A stretch of 64,000 bases of DNA from Macrosoma leucophasiata (GCA_036365455.1 JAWQUS010000030.1:20666001-20730000); one strand, 5' to 3'. Positions 24,370 through 36,889 are shown, counted from the first letter of the stretch. The notes: generated by a model from the sequence alone, not told the origin. Made by a program: numbers and translations.

Positions 24370-24627
24370 GAAATAATCGTGTAAATGCGTCACGGATCGC
24401 CGCACACCGTGGCGACGGACTGTCTAGAAGAGCAAGCGAACGAGCGAGACGGACAATACCGCAAACACCAAGTAAAGCAGAGACAGGAGACCAACGTCCA
24501 AGAGAAAAACGGTGTAAGCGCGTTGAAACGCATCCCTCTCTGTCATCGTCTACTCGCTAGAACGGGACAGACAAGCATGCACAGCTAGGTCTGCTCTTCA
24601 AACGCCTCGGCCATTGAAATGGTAAGT
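24370..24627 (+). promoter_or_regulatory. CpG-rich block, possible 5' exon
   Basis: GC- and CpG-rich sequence in AT-rich surroundings, with an initiator-like TCAGT at 24243 upstream. It ends with ATG at 24619-24621 directly followed by a perfect donor GTAAGT, a pattern seen where a gene's first exon stops just after its start codon. The 86-codon Lys/Arg-rich ORF in it (24300-24560) is unrecognised and more likely leader sequence. No matching acceptor exon was found downstream. Confidence 0.35.
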
Positions 24628-24629
24628 TG

Positions 24630-26740
24630 GTAACAGCAATTAATTAGCGTGGAAAATGTAAAAGTTATAAAACTGAGCTCGGATGAGGTCATAACTTGGC
24701 TGAGTGGTAATTAAACGAAGCTGAGTGCGGTAGGCGCGTTATTTTTTATTGTATTGTGTGGTGATTTAATTATGACTGTGCTTAAGTATAATGGCGCTGC
24801 AGGAACAATGATCTCTTGAGAGCTGAGATTTTTATCTTATGAGTAATTTTTTTCACTGATTTTCAAGCTCAACATTTCACTCATCTGCTTGCAAATAGAC
24901 AATTTAAGTCGCCACCATAATGCGGTTAGATAGTAATTTAGGCCTAGCCATAGAGAGCTAAAATTTTGCGAAGTTAACGTTTATAGTATTTAAACGTTTG
25001 GAAATAGCATGGTCCGTGAGAATCTCAAAAAAAAACTTACTCCTTGATATTGTTATGTGGCGAGTCAATTGACAATTCCAAAGACTCCAACGGTGGCGTT
25101 GGGAAACTTAAAATAGAACAAAATTTAGAGCACTTATACGTTCCGGAGATCGAACCCAGAAGCAGCAGAGCAGCTGAATGATGCCGTACCTAAGCAGTAC
25201 TAAGTACTGCTTCTCGCACCATCATTCACAAAATAAATTACTTTTATAAATACATAGCTACGTTAAAAAAATTGAATAGGAATCGAAAAATATTTTCACA
25301 AACTCGCCCGAAGGTCAGATAAGACTAGCAGAATAACAAATAAAAATTCTGTTTACCATGTGTTATAACATCACACTCATTTTTACACTTTAACGGTTAG
25401 CTCGGTTCTATTTCAAGAGTTGGAACTGATCCATGGCTCCATACACCGGCAGCCAACACTTTGAAAGCGACATGATTTTGATGAAAACATGAAATGTATC
25501 GTTTGTTTGACATCATTAGAAAGTCTTTTTGGAATGTTTTTATAATAACGTTGACCAAGGATTTTGAGGTCATAGAAAAGTAAGCAAAAAACACTGGAAA
25601 TGATTGTTTTGAGAGATATTATGGTGAAACTTGGTGTATGAACTAAGCATCATATAAATATAACTGCACGTCTCTTTTAGTGCGAAAGTATGAGCAGAAG
25701 AAATCAGATATATCTTTCAGGCGACCTTATTCATAATTGAAGACATTTTTAAAACTGGGGAAGACACAGTTCAGAATTGCCGATCCAATCCGGCGATCTA
25801 AACTCAAAACCTTAAGCTTAGAAGCATTGAATAAATAAAATAATAATTCAAGAGTGTTAATAATAATATGATAAGTAGATATACATATTAATATGTATTA
25901 ATATGTCTCACTATTTTTCTTGAATACATTTTATTTTGTAACAGGTCCTACTACAATAGTAAGTAATGGATGTATTAATCAGATACATAAATATTACAAA
26001 AAAGTTAGATCTAAAGTCTTGTTCTCAGTTAAGAAAAAAAACAGGTTCCTCAATTCAGTTCCAGTTCTCCGATACACATTTCCAAAGTAAATTCATACTG
26101 ACATTAAATTTTGAAACGGTCAAGTAACACTTAGTACTTACTACGATTATGATAACTATAATCTGAGCTATACTCAGTTTGAAACGGTTATGAAATACAC
26201 TCTTCTTAGATAAAATTACGACATCTACTGTAAAAATAGTCACTTATCCTAATTATTAGAAGAACGCACAATATTTGACATCAAAATAGTATTAGGTACG
26301 TATACCCAGATTATAATACAATCATAAAGTACAGTTTGCAACGGCAACATGGAAAAAAAAGGATGACCACCTGTCTGTATCCGGGAATAGGAGTACAATC
26401 CCCTTTGTTGCTTTGCTAGGGGCAGGTTTTGCACTTGACAAGAAATGGGCAAGGGAGATCAAATTTATTGCTGGTTAGGTTCTGTATAACAAACGATCTG
26501 TTAAAGCTTTATTTTTAAAATTTGATAAGGAGTACAAACAAAAATTACAAACTACAACAAACAAAATTTTTTATCGGCTGATAGTTTGATCGGGTCTTTC
26601 ATCAATATGAAGAAATAGATAATGTAATTTGCGCATATGTACAAATGCGTTTGCTGTAGGTTGGTATGTAAAACAATATTGCAGCTCTTTAGTAAATCGA
26701 ACAACAAAAAAGATTGGTAGGTCAAAATGGTTTATTCTGA
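24630..26740. other. No recognised feature
   Basis: AT-rich. A tRNA-B-box-like gatcgaaccc occurs near 25150 and may mark an old SINE. ORFs are short and motif-free. Confidence 0.4.
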
Positions 26741-26749
26741 CATGCGGCG

Positions 26750-26988
26750 ACGGCGTAAGCGCATGCAGTAGGCTATAAAACATCTACATAGCTACAAAGT
26801 ATTTCAAGGTAGATGGAGTGGCAACACTCCTGAGGCCAAAGTTGTTATGCCTTTCTGCCAGAAATTAAGAGAATACGTTAACTCCTGGCCAGATCATAGG
26901 TAATAGCGCTAAACAGAGAGAGAGATCAGTTATGATGGAGACATAAGTCCTCTAGCACCATTCCTGAGGCTCTACCACCAGTAAAATA
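26750..26988 (-). repeat. Family A, strongly diverged
   Basis: Retains agtggcaacactcctgaggc, gttgttatgcc and gaggctctaccaccagtaaa. Confidence 0.5.
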
Positions 26989-27738
26989 TGTTCAAACAAT
27001 TATTAAAAGAATATTGACTTATTTTCAAACTACGTTGTGTCCTAAAAATTCTGCTTGATTACTATGAAAACTTTAAGCCTATCTGTATTATACCAACGTT
27101 TTACTAACAATGTTTCTGGTAATATTCCGTCCCAAAAGAACATTGCACCCATGCTCACGGAATCCTAAAATAAACCCACTTCACAGGTAACTCCATTTGC
27201 TATAACGTCTCGGCAATTTTGATGCCAACATTCGCCACTGAATTTTCATCCTTGTGTTCTTCGTATTTTGATTATTTTTTACGCGAATCAATTCTTGATT
27301 TCGTAAGCCACCGTTTTTTATGTTGGAAACCGAACAAACGCCTGCGATTCGATGATTTTTTGCCATATTGTTATTGATTTCTCGCGTCCAGGTTTCTTTG
27401 CGTCCACCGGGATATGGATTATAGTTAGGGGTCGGTTGTCTAGTGTAGCAAATTTCAGAAACATTGCCGAGCATTTTTTACATTGTCAGAAGTATGATTT
27501 GGATACCAGTAACGTTCGGTTGCCAAAATAAATGTGGCTAACGAAATTGATCATAGAATGGGTCATACCTACCGATACTTTTAGTAATTAGCTAATGAGC
27601 TAAATTAACTGTATCAACAGTTCAATTTCTCCTTGATCCTTGGTGTCAAATTTGTGTCATTATAATGGATGTAATCTAGTCTTAAATAAATGATATGAAC
27701 TGAATACCTAGCTGAACCTTTAGCACGTTAGCTTATGA

Positions 27739-28246
27739 ATAATCTAAGCGCAGAGCCCTCAAAGCATTAATATTTCAGCAAAGCCAGAGGTTTTCTCGTG
27801 AGCTCCAATATTCTCGGGCATTGATCCATCATGTATTGCTGGCAACCGATCATCCCACTCACTTCACCTTGTACTTCTGGCAGATTGTAGAAATCAAGTT
27901 TGTGGGTTGTTCTCGCATAGGTACACCACAAATAAATCCTGAATTGTCCGACGTTTTGATCGCATTCTAGCTAGGTACCATGGTCTGACAGACTGATTAC
28001 ACGTCTACGTATTCTAAATTGTCCCAAAAGTCCAAATTTGCCTCCAACTAGGTATGCATTTTGCTAAATATAACACCAATACCATCTGCGGAAAACCAAT
28101 CCATATTGAAACAAGAAGGCTCATCTAAGCGAAGAACCCTCAACGCATTAATATTTCAGCTTGGCCAGAGATTTTTTCATGAGCCCCAATATTCTCGGGC
28201 ATCGATCCATCATGTGGCGCTGGCAACCGACCAGCCATCATCTCTC
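27739..28246 (+). repeat. Two diverged ~125-base direct copies
   Basis: 27739-27858 and 28116-28246 share aatattctcgggcat, gatccatcatgt and gctggcaaccgac. The second lies in a 114-codon ORF (28061-28405) that I do not recognise; the first copy has stops in the same frame, so coding is doubtful. Confidence 0.6.
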
Positions 28247-28474
28247 GTGGATTTATGCTCCACGGATCTGACATTTAAAAATGCTGCTATATTTAAATGC
28301 CGTTCAGCTTTCTGGAGCAGATGTGATAATTTTCCGTTTTGTATGTGGAATTCACGGATTAAGGTGAAATGGAAATTCTACTTATTTGGCTTATTGATAT
28401 TTTAGGCCTATCAATTCAAATCAGTTTGAACACAGGCCTTATCAGGTATATACAGATACACCTGAAGAAACAAC

Positions 28475-28616
28475 AATTGGTGTTAGAGCTCCAGTGATGG
28501 AGCTCGAGGAAGTAATAATCTACTTGCCGTTAAATGGTAGTGTTCAACGCTATGGTGTTTTGGTCAGATGGTAATGTGGTCTCGTAATTTTCGGCACACA
28601 GGCATAACAGCAAGGG
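28475..28616 (+). repeat. Family A, 3'-truncated
   Basis: attggtgttagagctccagt to ggcacacaggcataacagc. Confidence 0.7.
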
Positions 28617-29333
28617 CGAGATTCACAGACCGCAAGTACGCTTAGAACTGTCAAAACTCGTACTTTACATTTTTAAGCATACTTTGCTACTTTTCTGAAA
28701 GTAAAGTCGTAGTGCAATCGGGGAATCTCACTCCAAAAGTGACAACGATCGAGCTGAGAACATCATACCTACCTACCATCAATATTACTATGAATTGATG
28801 CTCCGCGCTCACTACCTGACCCAAAAAATAAGATTTATACGCATAAGCATATTCTTAACTGCATAGAATTGTGTGCTCAGTATGCAATAACGCAAAAGTG
28901 ATGAAGTTTACTGATATCAGCAATTGCTGGTATCAGCTGTGAACTGGCAATTAATCAGAATAATAGCGATACAAGAATAACTTAAGACTCATCCGTAAAA
29001 TGCTTTCTATGTTGTTATGAAATTCGACACAAAATTATATAAGGTAATCAAATAATAACACGTGTTTGAATCAAAAGTTCACGTGCTTATAAAGTTAGGG
29101 TTTCATCGATAAGCTATCGATAAAACCTAAACGGAAGCTGTATTATTTTGTTCTATTTAAAAGGTACCTATAGCATTCAAATCGCGAATCGCTAGAACTT
29201 ACAAAATTAATAAATGTAAAGGTTTTTTTCCTTTAATATTATCAGAACTGTAAAATTGATTGCTTTAGGAAACTATTTATTTGATTGGCAAGATAATGTA
29301 TTCTGCTAACATCAGTTTAAAACTGAGGTAAAA

Positions 29334-29477
29334 ATGATTCGATTGCATTTGTTATTTTCAGTCAGACAATATTCGGGAATAGTTTCGACTCACAATTGGA
29401 TATCGGATCCAATTGTGAATGTGAACTATGAATACGATGACGCTGTTAACGAGAAGAAGAACTACCCGGTCCACTGA
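29334..29477 (+). CDS. Candidate 47-residue ORF or terminal exon
   Basis: ATG at 29334 opens 'MIRLHLLFSVRQYSGIVSTH', then an acidic end 'NYEYDDAVNEKKNYPVH' and TGA. A good splice acceptor (tttgttattttcag) lies inside at about 29360, in the same frame, so it may instead be the last exon of a larger gene beginning 'RQYSGIVS'. No family recognised. Outside any repeat found here. Confidence 0.35.
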   Translation: MIRLHLLFSVRQYSGIVSTHNWISDPIVNVNYEYDDAVNEKKNYPVH

Positions 29478-30859
29478 TCTGTTTTCTTAAATTAGAATGA
29501 GCAGGCTTAGATTGTTCAGCCAACGATACTGCTTCTAATCCTTCAAGCTACCCGAAAACTATGACAATTGATTTCTTATTGTTCCTGGACCCTATAGGGT
29601 CTGCTGCTTCAGGACTGCTGATGACAAATGATTACTGCAGCTTATAGACTTCGACTTATATGAAAATCAGGGGGCCCTTTAATGTGTTTCAATTTCTGAG
29701 ACCCAAATTTTGGGCTTTAGAGTCATAAGTTACCGTATTACCAATATAGTAGCGATAATACCAGCCACAGCTCTATTACATTTCAATATACAAGTATATG
29801 ATAAAAAAAATGTATACATTAAACTTTGCCTACTAACCTATACCTATCTAGGACACACAGTAGTTAGGAGATACAGTAGTGTACAATTTTATGCTTCAAT
29901 AAAATAAATAGTAAGTACCAAGCTGATTATAGAATAAAATAGTCCTTATGCTCTTGCATAAATAAATGAAACCGCCGAATTTGAGTGTTTGCTTTTCAGT
30001 TTCATTAATTTCCGGCGGTTTCATTTTTTTTTTAAGTTTTTATATTTACTTTTTTTGAGGCTTACAAAAAATGACACACATACACACACCTTATCCAATT
30101 AATTATCTAAATCGGACAACTCTGAAAAAAGTTATGCGTATATTTATGCTCAATCAATATGCGCATAACTCAGCGTATAAACAATAATTCCGTACGTGTT
30201 AGGTTGGAATTTTGTTTTAAAATTTATATGGACCAACTTCAAGGTATGAAAAAAATATATCTACACGTCGACTTGAGAATCTTCTCCGTTTTTTTGTCGG
30301 TTAAAAAGAGATGCTTGCACTAAAATTCTGGTGCTTCAATGCTATGCGATGGAAAAGTTTAGCTTCACATTCGAAATGCTGCTTTAACAATGCCTGCCCA
30401 CGTATTGTTGATTTATGCACGAACTTTAAATGGAGCTGAAAAAACTCGCCGCGAAGTTATTTTTTTTCATCGTTTATGTTTTTTTAAAACGTCACGCCTA
30501 CCAATTCGGGTACACAATCAAAACCACAAAAAGTGTCCTCGGACGTTTTTTTAACTCGTTTTACTTTTTATTCGAGCCGTCGAATATAAAGTAATTGCAT
30601 GTATTATATGGATTGGAAATTAATGATACCTGTTTATTTTTCTTTTTACCTAGGAGATACCTACATATATTATAATACATGCATCTCTGTGGCTGTCGTT
30701 TTATTCTATATTTCTATATTATAATGTATCTGTGTACTAACATTACAATTCAATTGATACTGGGTAGGCAGAAACTGACAGATTCGACTGCTTAACAATG
30801 ATAAAAATAACTACAAAAGATATAATTATCCATTTTTTAAGTTAAAATATATACATATT

Positions 30860-31045
30860 AATATACTTGCCGCTAAATGGTAGTGTTTAGCACAATGGTG
30901 TTCCGGTCAGGTGGCAATGTACGGCCCTGTAATTTCTGGCACAGAGGCATCACACCTTAAGCCTCAGGAGTAGTAACGTATCTGATTTGACTTTGGTCTT
31001 TGTGTGGGTGTCTATAGACTGTAGTCAACACTTATTATTTTTTTT
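30860..31045 (+). repeat. Family A, both ends lost
   Basis: tatacttgccgctaaatggt to gtagtcaacacttattatt, then a T tract. Confidence 0.75.
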
Positions 31046-31299
31046 TTTTTTACCGGAGTTTTAGTTATTTTAATATCTAAGCTGTTTACATTGTACCACT
31101 CCTCTTAGATTGTACCTTTTTCACTTCTTCTGTACAAAAACTGTATGGGACTAGGTCTGATTCTTTCGCCGAGTATGTACGTCATTATGTTGTCACGATA
31201 CTAAATCTGTAGAATATTACACAACGCATCGAATTATCAGCAACAATTTATCAGGCTCTTATCGTGCGGTCGATTAAACTTCATGTTTTAATACTTCCC

Positions 31300-31475
31300 G
31301 CGAGATTATTCCCGTATTTGTAGAGGGAGAAGGAAGATCTCCCGGCTGCGTGCGAACGAGAGGGGGCTGCGCACACGCATGTTTTTTTGGGTCACGGGTT
31401 CAGTGCTCGCGAAATGCTGTGCACATGTGGCGGATAGTTATTTAGTGCGTTCACACTGCAAGCATTTAGTTTGGC
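31300..31475. promoter_or_regulatory. CpG-rich block
   Basis: gcgtgcgaacgagaggg, ctgcgcacacgcatg and a TCAGT at about 31399. Unique relative to the repeats here. Promoter status is a guess from composition. Confidence 0.2.
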
Positions 31476-31519
31476 TACTGTTCGTTGAGATGATCTTCTT
31501 TTTTTCAGTTCGTGTTGTT

Positions 31520-31802
31520 TTTTTTTTGTGTAATGAAGGTGGCACACACGCACGTGGATGTTTGTAATGACTGTAGCCTAAAAACACGCACACAAAGACC
31601 AAGGTCAAAATGCAGACGCGATACCACTCCTGCGGCCTAAGGTGTTATGCCTCTGCGCTGGAAATTACAGAGCCGTACATTAGGAACCTCCTGACTGGAA
31701 CACGATAGTGCTGAACACTACCATTTAGCGGCAAGTATATAAGGTAATGCGTTGGTGCTTACGCCCGCGAACTTCGTCACTGGAGCTCTACCACCAGTAA
31801 AA
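31520..31802 (-). repeat. Family A, near full length
   Basis: tttttttgtgtaatgaaggt to ggagctctaccaccagtaaa; starts ~50 bases after the CpG-rich block at 31.3-31.47 kb. Confidence 0.8.
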
Positions 31803-32287
31803 CCTGTGATATTGACACAGTCTAAAGAAACATGTTAATATTAGATAACGCAACATAGAAAACCTAGCACAGTACTGTAACCGTATATTATAGCAAACCT
31901 ACGATAAAGTAAATGATAAGGTGCGGCGAAAGTGCGATTATGAAATGAGACAAGTTTGATTAAAGCAAACATGACATGCAACTCGACGTAACAGATTGCA
32001 ATCAGCTGAATTATCCGGCATCTTGCGAATGCAAATAAAGATGTATGTGGCAGATATGAATGATATATCTTAGAATAGGTCCGTTTTATGATATTGCTCA
32101 ATGAAAAGCGACTGGAACCTTCTCTGATGATGTTCCAGTGCAAAGACTCGAGATCCAGGGCTGTAGCTAAGAGGGGGGGCTGTAGGGAAATGCCCTTCCT
32201 TCAAATTACAATGCCCTACCTTAAAAATACCAAAAGCTAAGTTTGCAGAATCAATATAATCTAAACAGTATTTTTAGTCTTTTCTTT

Positions 32288-32460
32288 TATTTCTCATTCT
32301 TCATTTATCATCATTGAAGGAATTGAAAAATTTTGTGATAATTATATTTTAACTAAGTACTTTAAATTCTAATTTCAATTTACTATTAATATATGTTTTA
32401 GCTTTTACGAGTAATTTATGATTTCTTGATCTTTTGAAAGTATCTGTAAAGATCTAGATC
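32288..32460 (+). repeat. LINE 3' region, third copy (no tail)
   Basis: cattgaaggaattgaaaaat to ttgaaagtatctgtaaagat; truncated at both sides compared with the 37-kb copy. Confidence 0.65.
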
Positions 32461-32692
32461 TAAACCTTCAACAGGTCGTCGGTCCACCTCTTTCTTAGTC
32501 GTATATATTTAATTTTACCTACTCGTATCACCTACCCAAATTATTACCTCGCTCTCATTCAGACGCGAATCTCTACATCCAAATCTGAAAGTTCAACCAT
32601 CTTGTTCGCTTGTTCTTCATCATTGAGGATTTAACAGTTCTTAGATCCATGCTCATGATCTGTCACATAGTATTTTGTCTACGAATACCTAA

Positions 32693-32872
32693 TTACTGGT
32701 GGTAGAGCTCCAGTGAACCACCGGTAGACACGCCCGCGAACCACCGCAATATCAAATTTCTTGCCGCTAAATGGTAGTGTTCGGCACTATCGTGTTCCGG
32801 TCAGGTGGTAATGTACGAAATTGTAGTTACCGGCACAAAGACATAATACCTTAGGCCTCAGGAGCGAGAAGG
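32693..32872 (+). repeat. Family A, 3'-truncated
   Basis: tactggtggtagagctccag to cttaggcctcaggagcg. Confidence 0.75.
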
Positions 32873-32892
32873 CTTATAGTTATATAATATTT

Positions 32893-32976
32893 CAAATACG
32901 GGACAAACAGACAGGCGCACGAATGATCACATAAGTATACTTTTTTCCTATTGTAGTACGGAACCCTAAAAAGAAC
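32893..32976 (+). repeat. Family C 3' end fragment
   Basis: cgggacaaacagacaggcgc to gtacggaaccctaaaaag. Confidence 0.55.
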
Positions 32977-33220
32977 ATAATTAGGAATGATTGATCATGA
33001 ACATTGATGGACCATCAGATTACTACTGGAATGTTTATTGATCAACAAAAAACAAGGGAAGGTTATTTGGCTCCGATGATTCTGTGTTCGTTAATGATGG
33101 TTATATCGACATGATCAAGATGTGATGATATAATTATTTGATATACGAAATTAAAGTGATGTTCTTATTGTGGTACATACGCTTAGTGTCGGATACATTT
33201 GAATTTATGACATGCACTTT

Positions 33221-33812
33221 TTACTGGTGGTAGAGTTCCAGTGTAGGAGCTCGAGGGCGTTTGTTTTTTTTTTTTTTTTATGTAATAAAAGTAGCAAACA
33301 AGCATGCAGTTCACATTCATGTTAAGTGAAGACTGCAGCCTATAGACACCCACACAATGACCAGAGGTCAAAATGCAGATGCGCTGCCACTCCTGAGGCA
33401 TTAGGTGTTATGCCTCTGTGCCGGAAATTACAGGGCCGTCCATTACCACCTGACCGGAACACGATAGTGCTGAACACTACCATTTAGCGGCAAGTATATT
33501 AGGTAATGCGGTGGTGCCTACGCCCGCGAGCTCCGTCACTGGAGCTCTACCACCAATAAAAAGCACCACATCACATAATTTATCTGCTGCTAAATGGTAA
33601 TGCTTCAGAACTATCGTGTTCCGGTTAGTTAGTAATATATGACCCTTTAATAACTATCACAGAGACCTAACAACTTAGGTCTCAGTGGTGGCAACGCATC
33701 TGCATATTGTCCTCTGGTTTTTGTGTAGATGTCTATAGGCTGCAGTCATCACTTAACTTCAATGTGAGCTGCATGCTTGTTTGCCACCTTACAAACATAA
33801 AAAAATAGCCAA
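33221..33812 (+). repeat. Family A interrupted by another family A
   Basis: The outer copy begins tttactggtggtagagttcc, breaks at 33262 and resumes at 33561 with caccacatcacataattta up to acataaaaaaatag. Confidence 0.8.
33263..33560 (-). repeat. Family A, full length, nested in family A
   Basis: T tract, atgtaataaaagtagcaaac to ggagctctaccaccaataaa; close to the window's consensus, so younger than the host copy. Confidence 0.85.
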
Positions 33813-33859
33813 AAGTTACTGCTCAATTTTCACGTAAACGAAAACGCGGGTACCGCCCG

Positions 33860-34538
33860 TTTTTAGGGTTCCGTAGTAAACAAGGAACCCTTATAGTTTC
33901 GCCATGTCCGTCTGTCTGTCTGTCTGTCCGTCCGCGGTTTAGCGCAAAAACTGTTAGTACTAGAGACTTGAAATTTGGCACAACAATACACCTTAATCAA
34001 GCCGACAAAGTGGTAGAAAAAAAACGTAAAAAAAATTTTTTTTAAGCTTTCCTCCCCAACTAGTAACGCACGGATATTTTTTAAAATTTTCGAATTTCAT
34101 ATAGTGTGGGGTATCGTTGGATAGGTATTTTCAAAATATTATGGGTGTGCGAAAATAATTTTTCGATTTAGTTAACTGTTCGTGACTTATTATGCCTTAA
34201 AGTGCAAATTTTCGTTAGACTCAAGTGTCCCCCCCCCTACAGACTAAACGGTTGCTGTTAGAAATTTAAACGTTACGGCGATAGAAGCTGGATATAACAA
34301 AATTAAAAGGAAAACTATCATACTAAAGTTGGCCTTGCAAGTTTGCGAGTTATAGTCGACCAAATGTATTTTACTCGAAAATTTCGAACAAGTCAATGGA
34401 CTTGTTCGAAATTTTAAAAAATAAATAAATATTTTCAATGGAAAATATTTATTTATTTTTTTTATTACATCTCTTACTCTGTCACTACGGAACCCTACAC
34501 TGCGCGTGGTCCGACATGCACTTGACCGGTTTTTTTAT
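33860..34538 (-). repeat. Family C, near full length
   Basis: Runs from ttagggttccgtag through gtctgtctgtctgtccgtcc and ends cacttgaccggttttttt. Carries the 34.4-kb twin palindrome (see separate entry). Widespread type in lepidopteran DNA; no coding. Confidence 0.75.
34378..34461. repeat. Twin perfect palindromes, loop AATG, in family C
   Basis: Arms 34378-34394/34399-34415 (17 bp) and 34416-34436/34441-34461 (21 bp), both around AATG and directly abutting. The 51.9-kb family C copy has only the outer arms once, in the order first arm, ~5 bases, last arm. Confidence 0.9.
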
Positions 34539-35202
34539 CACACTTACCTCAAAACCTCTCCATTAGTCTCCCATTTAGTATGTTTGGATAGGTCATAAAT
34601 TAGGCAACCATTTGATAAATACTAAGCTAAGTGCTATTTTTTCTTAGGTTCAAATATTCCTCCTTCCCTCGGCCAACTAAACTAGTAGTAGAAAAACTTA
34701 AAAAAAATTCTATACAAACGAATAAATAGCGCGTTGCTCGACACGCAATTGGTACAAACGTTTTTTTTTTTTTTATTATAAAGTTGATACATCTTACTCT
34801 TCCTTTGATTGGTAAGTAAACATATAAATGGTGTTTCGCTTCAGTTTGTGCTTTGATGCCTTGCCTTAATGTGTATCATAGAACTTAAGGTATCTTTTCT
34901 ATTAATCCATTCATAATATAAGCATATTTTCCTTATACTAAATTCTCACGAACGTCCGTATCTAATATAACAAATTACAGCTTGCAGTGTGACCGTATAA
35001 CTATGATAAGATAAACCGCGATCAATATTATTTCACTTGGCAAGAATCGCATTGGTTGTTGGTCCCAATGTTTGAACCAACCACAGCTGCTTAGTATCGA
35101 TTAGGACTGTTCAAATACCGAATTTCATGGTGTGATATAATTAGATTCTCAATTCAAAATAACATTATCAATGATTGGATAAGTAAAAATGGCTATTCTA
35201 AT

Positions 35203-35592
35203 CTGTCACTGATGGTAAAGTTCCAGTGACAGAGCTAGAGAAGGCACTGAAGCATGAAATTATCTATCTGCCGCCAAAGCATGCATTTTCTCGTAATTTC
35301 TAAAATAGAATCAACCAATTTCGGCTTTAAGGATAGCAATACTAGCAACGCATCGGCATTTTGACCTCTGACTGTTCACGAGAGACTATCTAATATTACA
35401 TTACTTGGCAACAATAAAATTGTCTGTTGGTTCTCAATGTTTGAACTAAATACAGCTATTTACCAAGTATCGATTGTGGCTGTTTAAAAACCCTCTTCTC
35501 TGGTTTTGGTGTAGAATTTAAACACTGCGGTCATCACTTATCATCTCTGTGAACTGCACGCTTGTTTGCCACCTTCATTAGATAAAAGAACA
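35203..35592 (+). repeat. Family A interrupted by a ~120-base block
   Basis: tcactgatggtaaagttcca to gacctctgactg (35375), then resumes at 35500 (tctggttttggtgtagaat) to ccttcattagataaaag. The block at 35390-35495 resembles 35028-35130. Confidence 0.65.
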
Positions 35593-35624
35593 GAAATTAT
35601 ATTTTTACAGATTTTTTTTGGATG

Positions 35625-36218
35625 TGCTTTTAGCAGGAATGACATAGTGAGTGCTTGCTGGGAATTGCGTGAATGGAGCGTTGGATAAGCTGCTAAAACA
35701 TCTCAGCCAGCGGGCTCGACTAGACGTACATAATGCTGTGCTTACTCCCACACCACTTTTATATGGAAGCGAGAGCTGGGTAATGCAGGAAAGAGCATGA
35801 CAGTAGATTAAACGCGGTCGAGATGAGATCTTTGCGCAAGCTCGGCGGTGTATCGCTCACCGATCGCGTTCGTAATGAAGATGTAACAAAGAGGCTTTGT
35901 ATGAATGAGAATATCTAGGTAAAAATGAAAAATGGCAAGCTCCGATGGTTCGGACATATAGAAAGTATGTCGAATGAGTGTATGACTAAACAGATATACA
36001 ATGCTAGGTGGATGGTTGTAAAGGCCCAGGAAGATCAAGACTGACCTACTATGACCAAATAGGTTAAGTTCTGTCTAATGGTGGGGTCAAAAGTCTTAGT
36101 AATCGGCGTGCATGTATGAAGATAGATGAAGCACGGTAGGTGTGTTAGGACCGGGATATCTGGCGCTTCATACTCTCTGCCTACCCCGTTAGGGACTTGG
36201 CGTGAAGATACATACATA
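35625..36218 (+). pseudogene. LINE RT 3' part, frameshifted
   Basis: The longest copy of this LINE in the window. Pieces in different frames read 'ARLDVHNAVLTPTPLLYGSESWV' in two short parts and then the 'WFGH' tail motif at about 35950; stops and shifts interrupt it. It ends gaagatacatacatata, the same (TACA)-type tail as at 45.7 kb. Confidence 0.75.
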
Positions 36219-36534
36219 TATTTTTGTGATCGTTTATAACAGGCAAACCGCTGACCAACATGACGTCACACCCCGCCCTCGGTCTAGGTCACCTGCGCGG
36301 ACTGTAAACACTAGATCTATTAATGCACCACCCACTGCATCTCCCGCATTGCTGCTATTGACCTCTGAATGTGACCTGAACGTTTTTGCTTCTAGCCTCG
36401 TGATCGGAAATTTGAAGAATTCACGTATTTTTTAGGTATCGTTTTTTATTGTCTGACGTTATTCTAGTAATTTTAGGGTTTCGTACCTCGAAAGGAAAAA
36501 CTAAACTGTTTTAGAAACCAGGAAATGGGAATTT

Positions 36535-36815
36535 ACTGATGGTAGAGCTCCAGTGACGGAGCTCGCGGGTGTAGGCACCACCGCATTACCTAATCTACTT
36601 GCCACTTAATGGTAGTGTTCAGCACTATCGTGTTTTGGTCAACTGGTAATGTACGGCCCTGTAATTATAGGCACAGAGGCACAATAGCTTAGACCTCATG
36701 AGTGGCAAACGCATATACGATTAAATTTTCAGTTTCATGTAGATGTTTATAAGCTACACTATTACTTACCATCAATGTAAACTGTATGCTTATTGGCCAC
36801 AACACAAAAAACATT
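36535..36815 (+). repeat. Family A, near full length
   Basis: tactgatggtagagctccag to ggccacaacacaaaaaac. Confidence 0.75.
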
Positions 36816-36889
36816 CTTTAAATTCACTATATGATGATCATGATATTTTGATGATGATGAGCTGTTTTACCGTGTACCTGTTTATCCGT

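Noticed and set aside
27181..27474. 97-codon ORF on the - strand
   Set aside because: Polar, motif-free, no splice or start support; not distinguishable from chance.
29965..30026. Terminator-like hairpin (aaaccgccg / cggcggttt followed by T tract)
   Set aside because: Rho-independent terminators do not apply in this genome; more likely a tiny fold-back, and no gene ends there.
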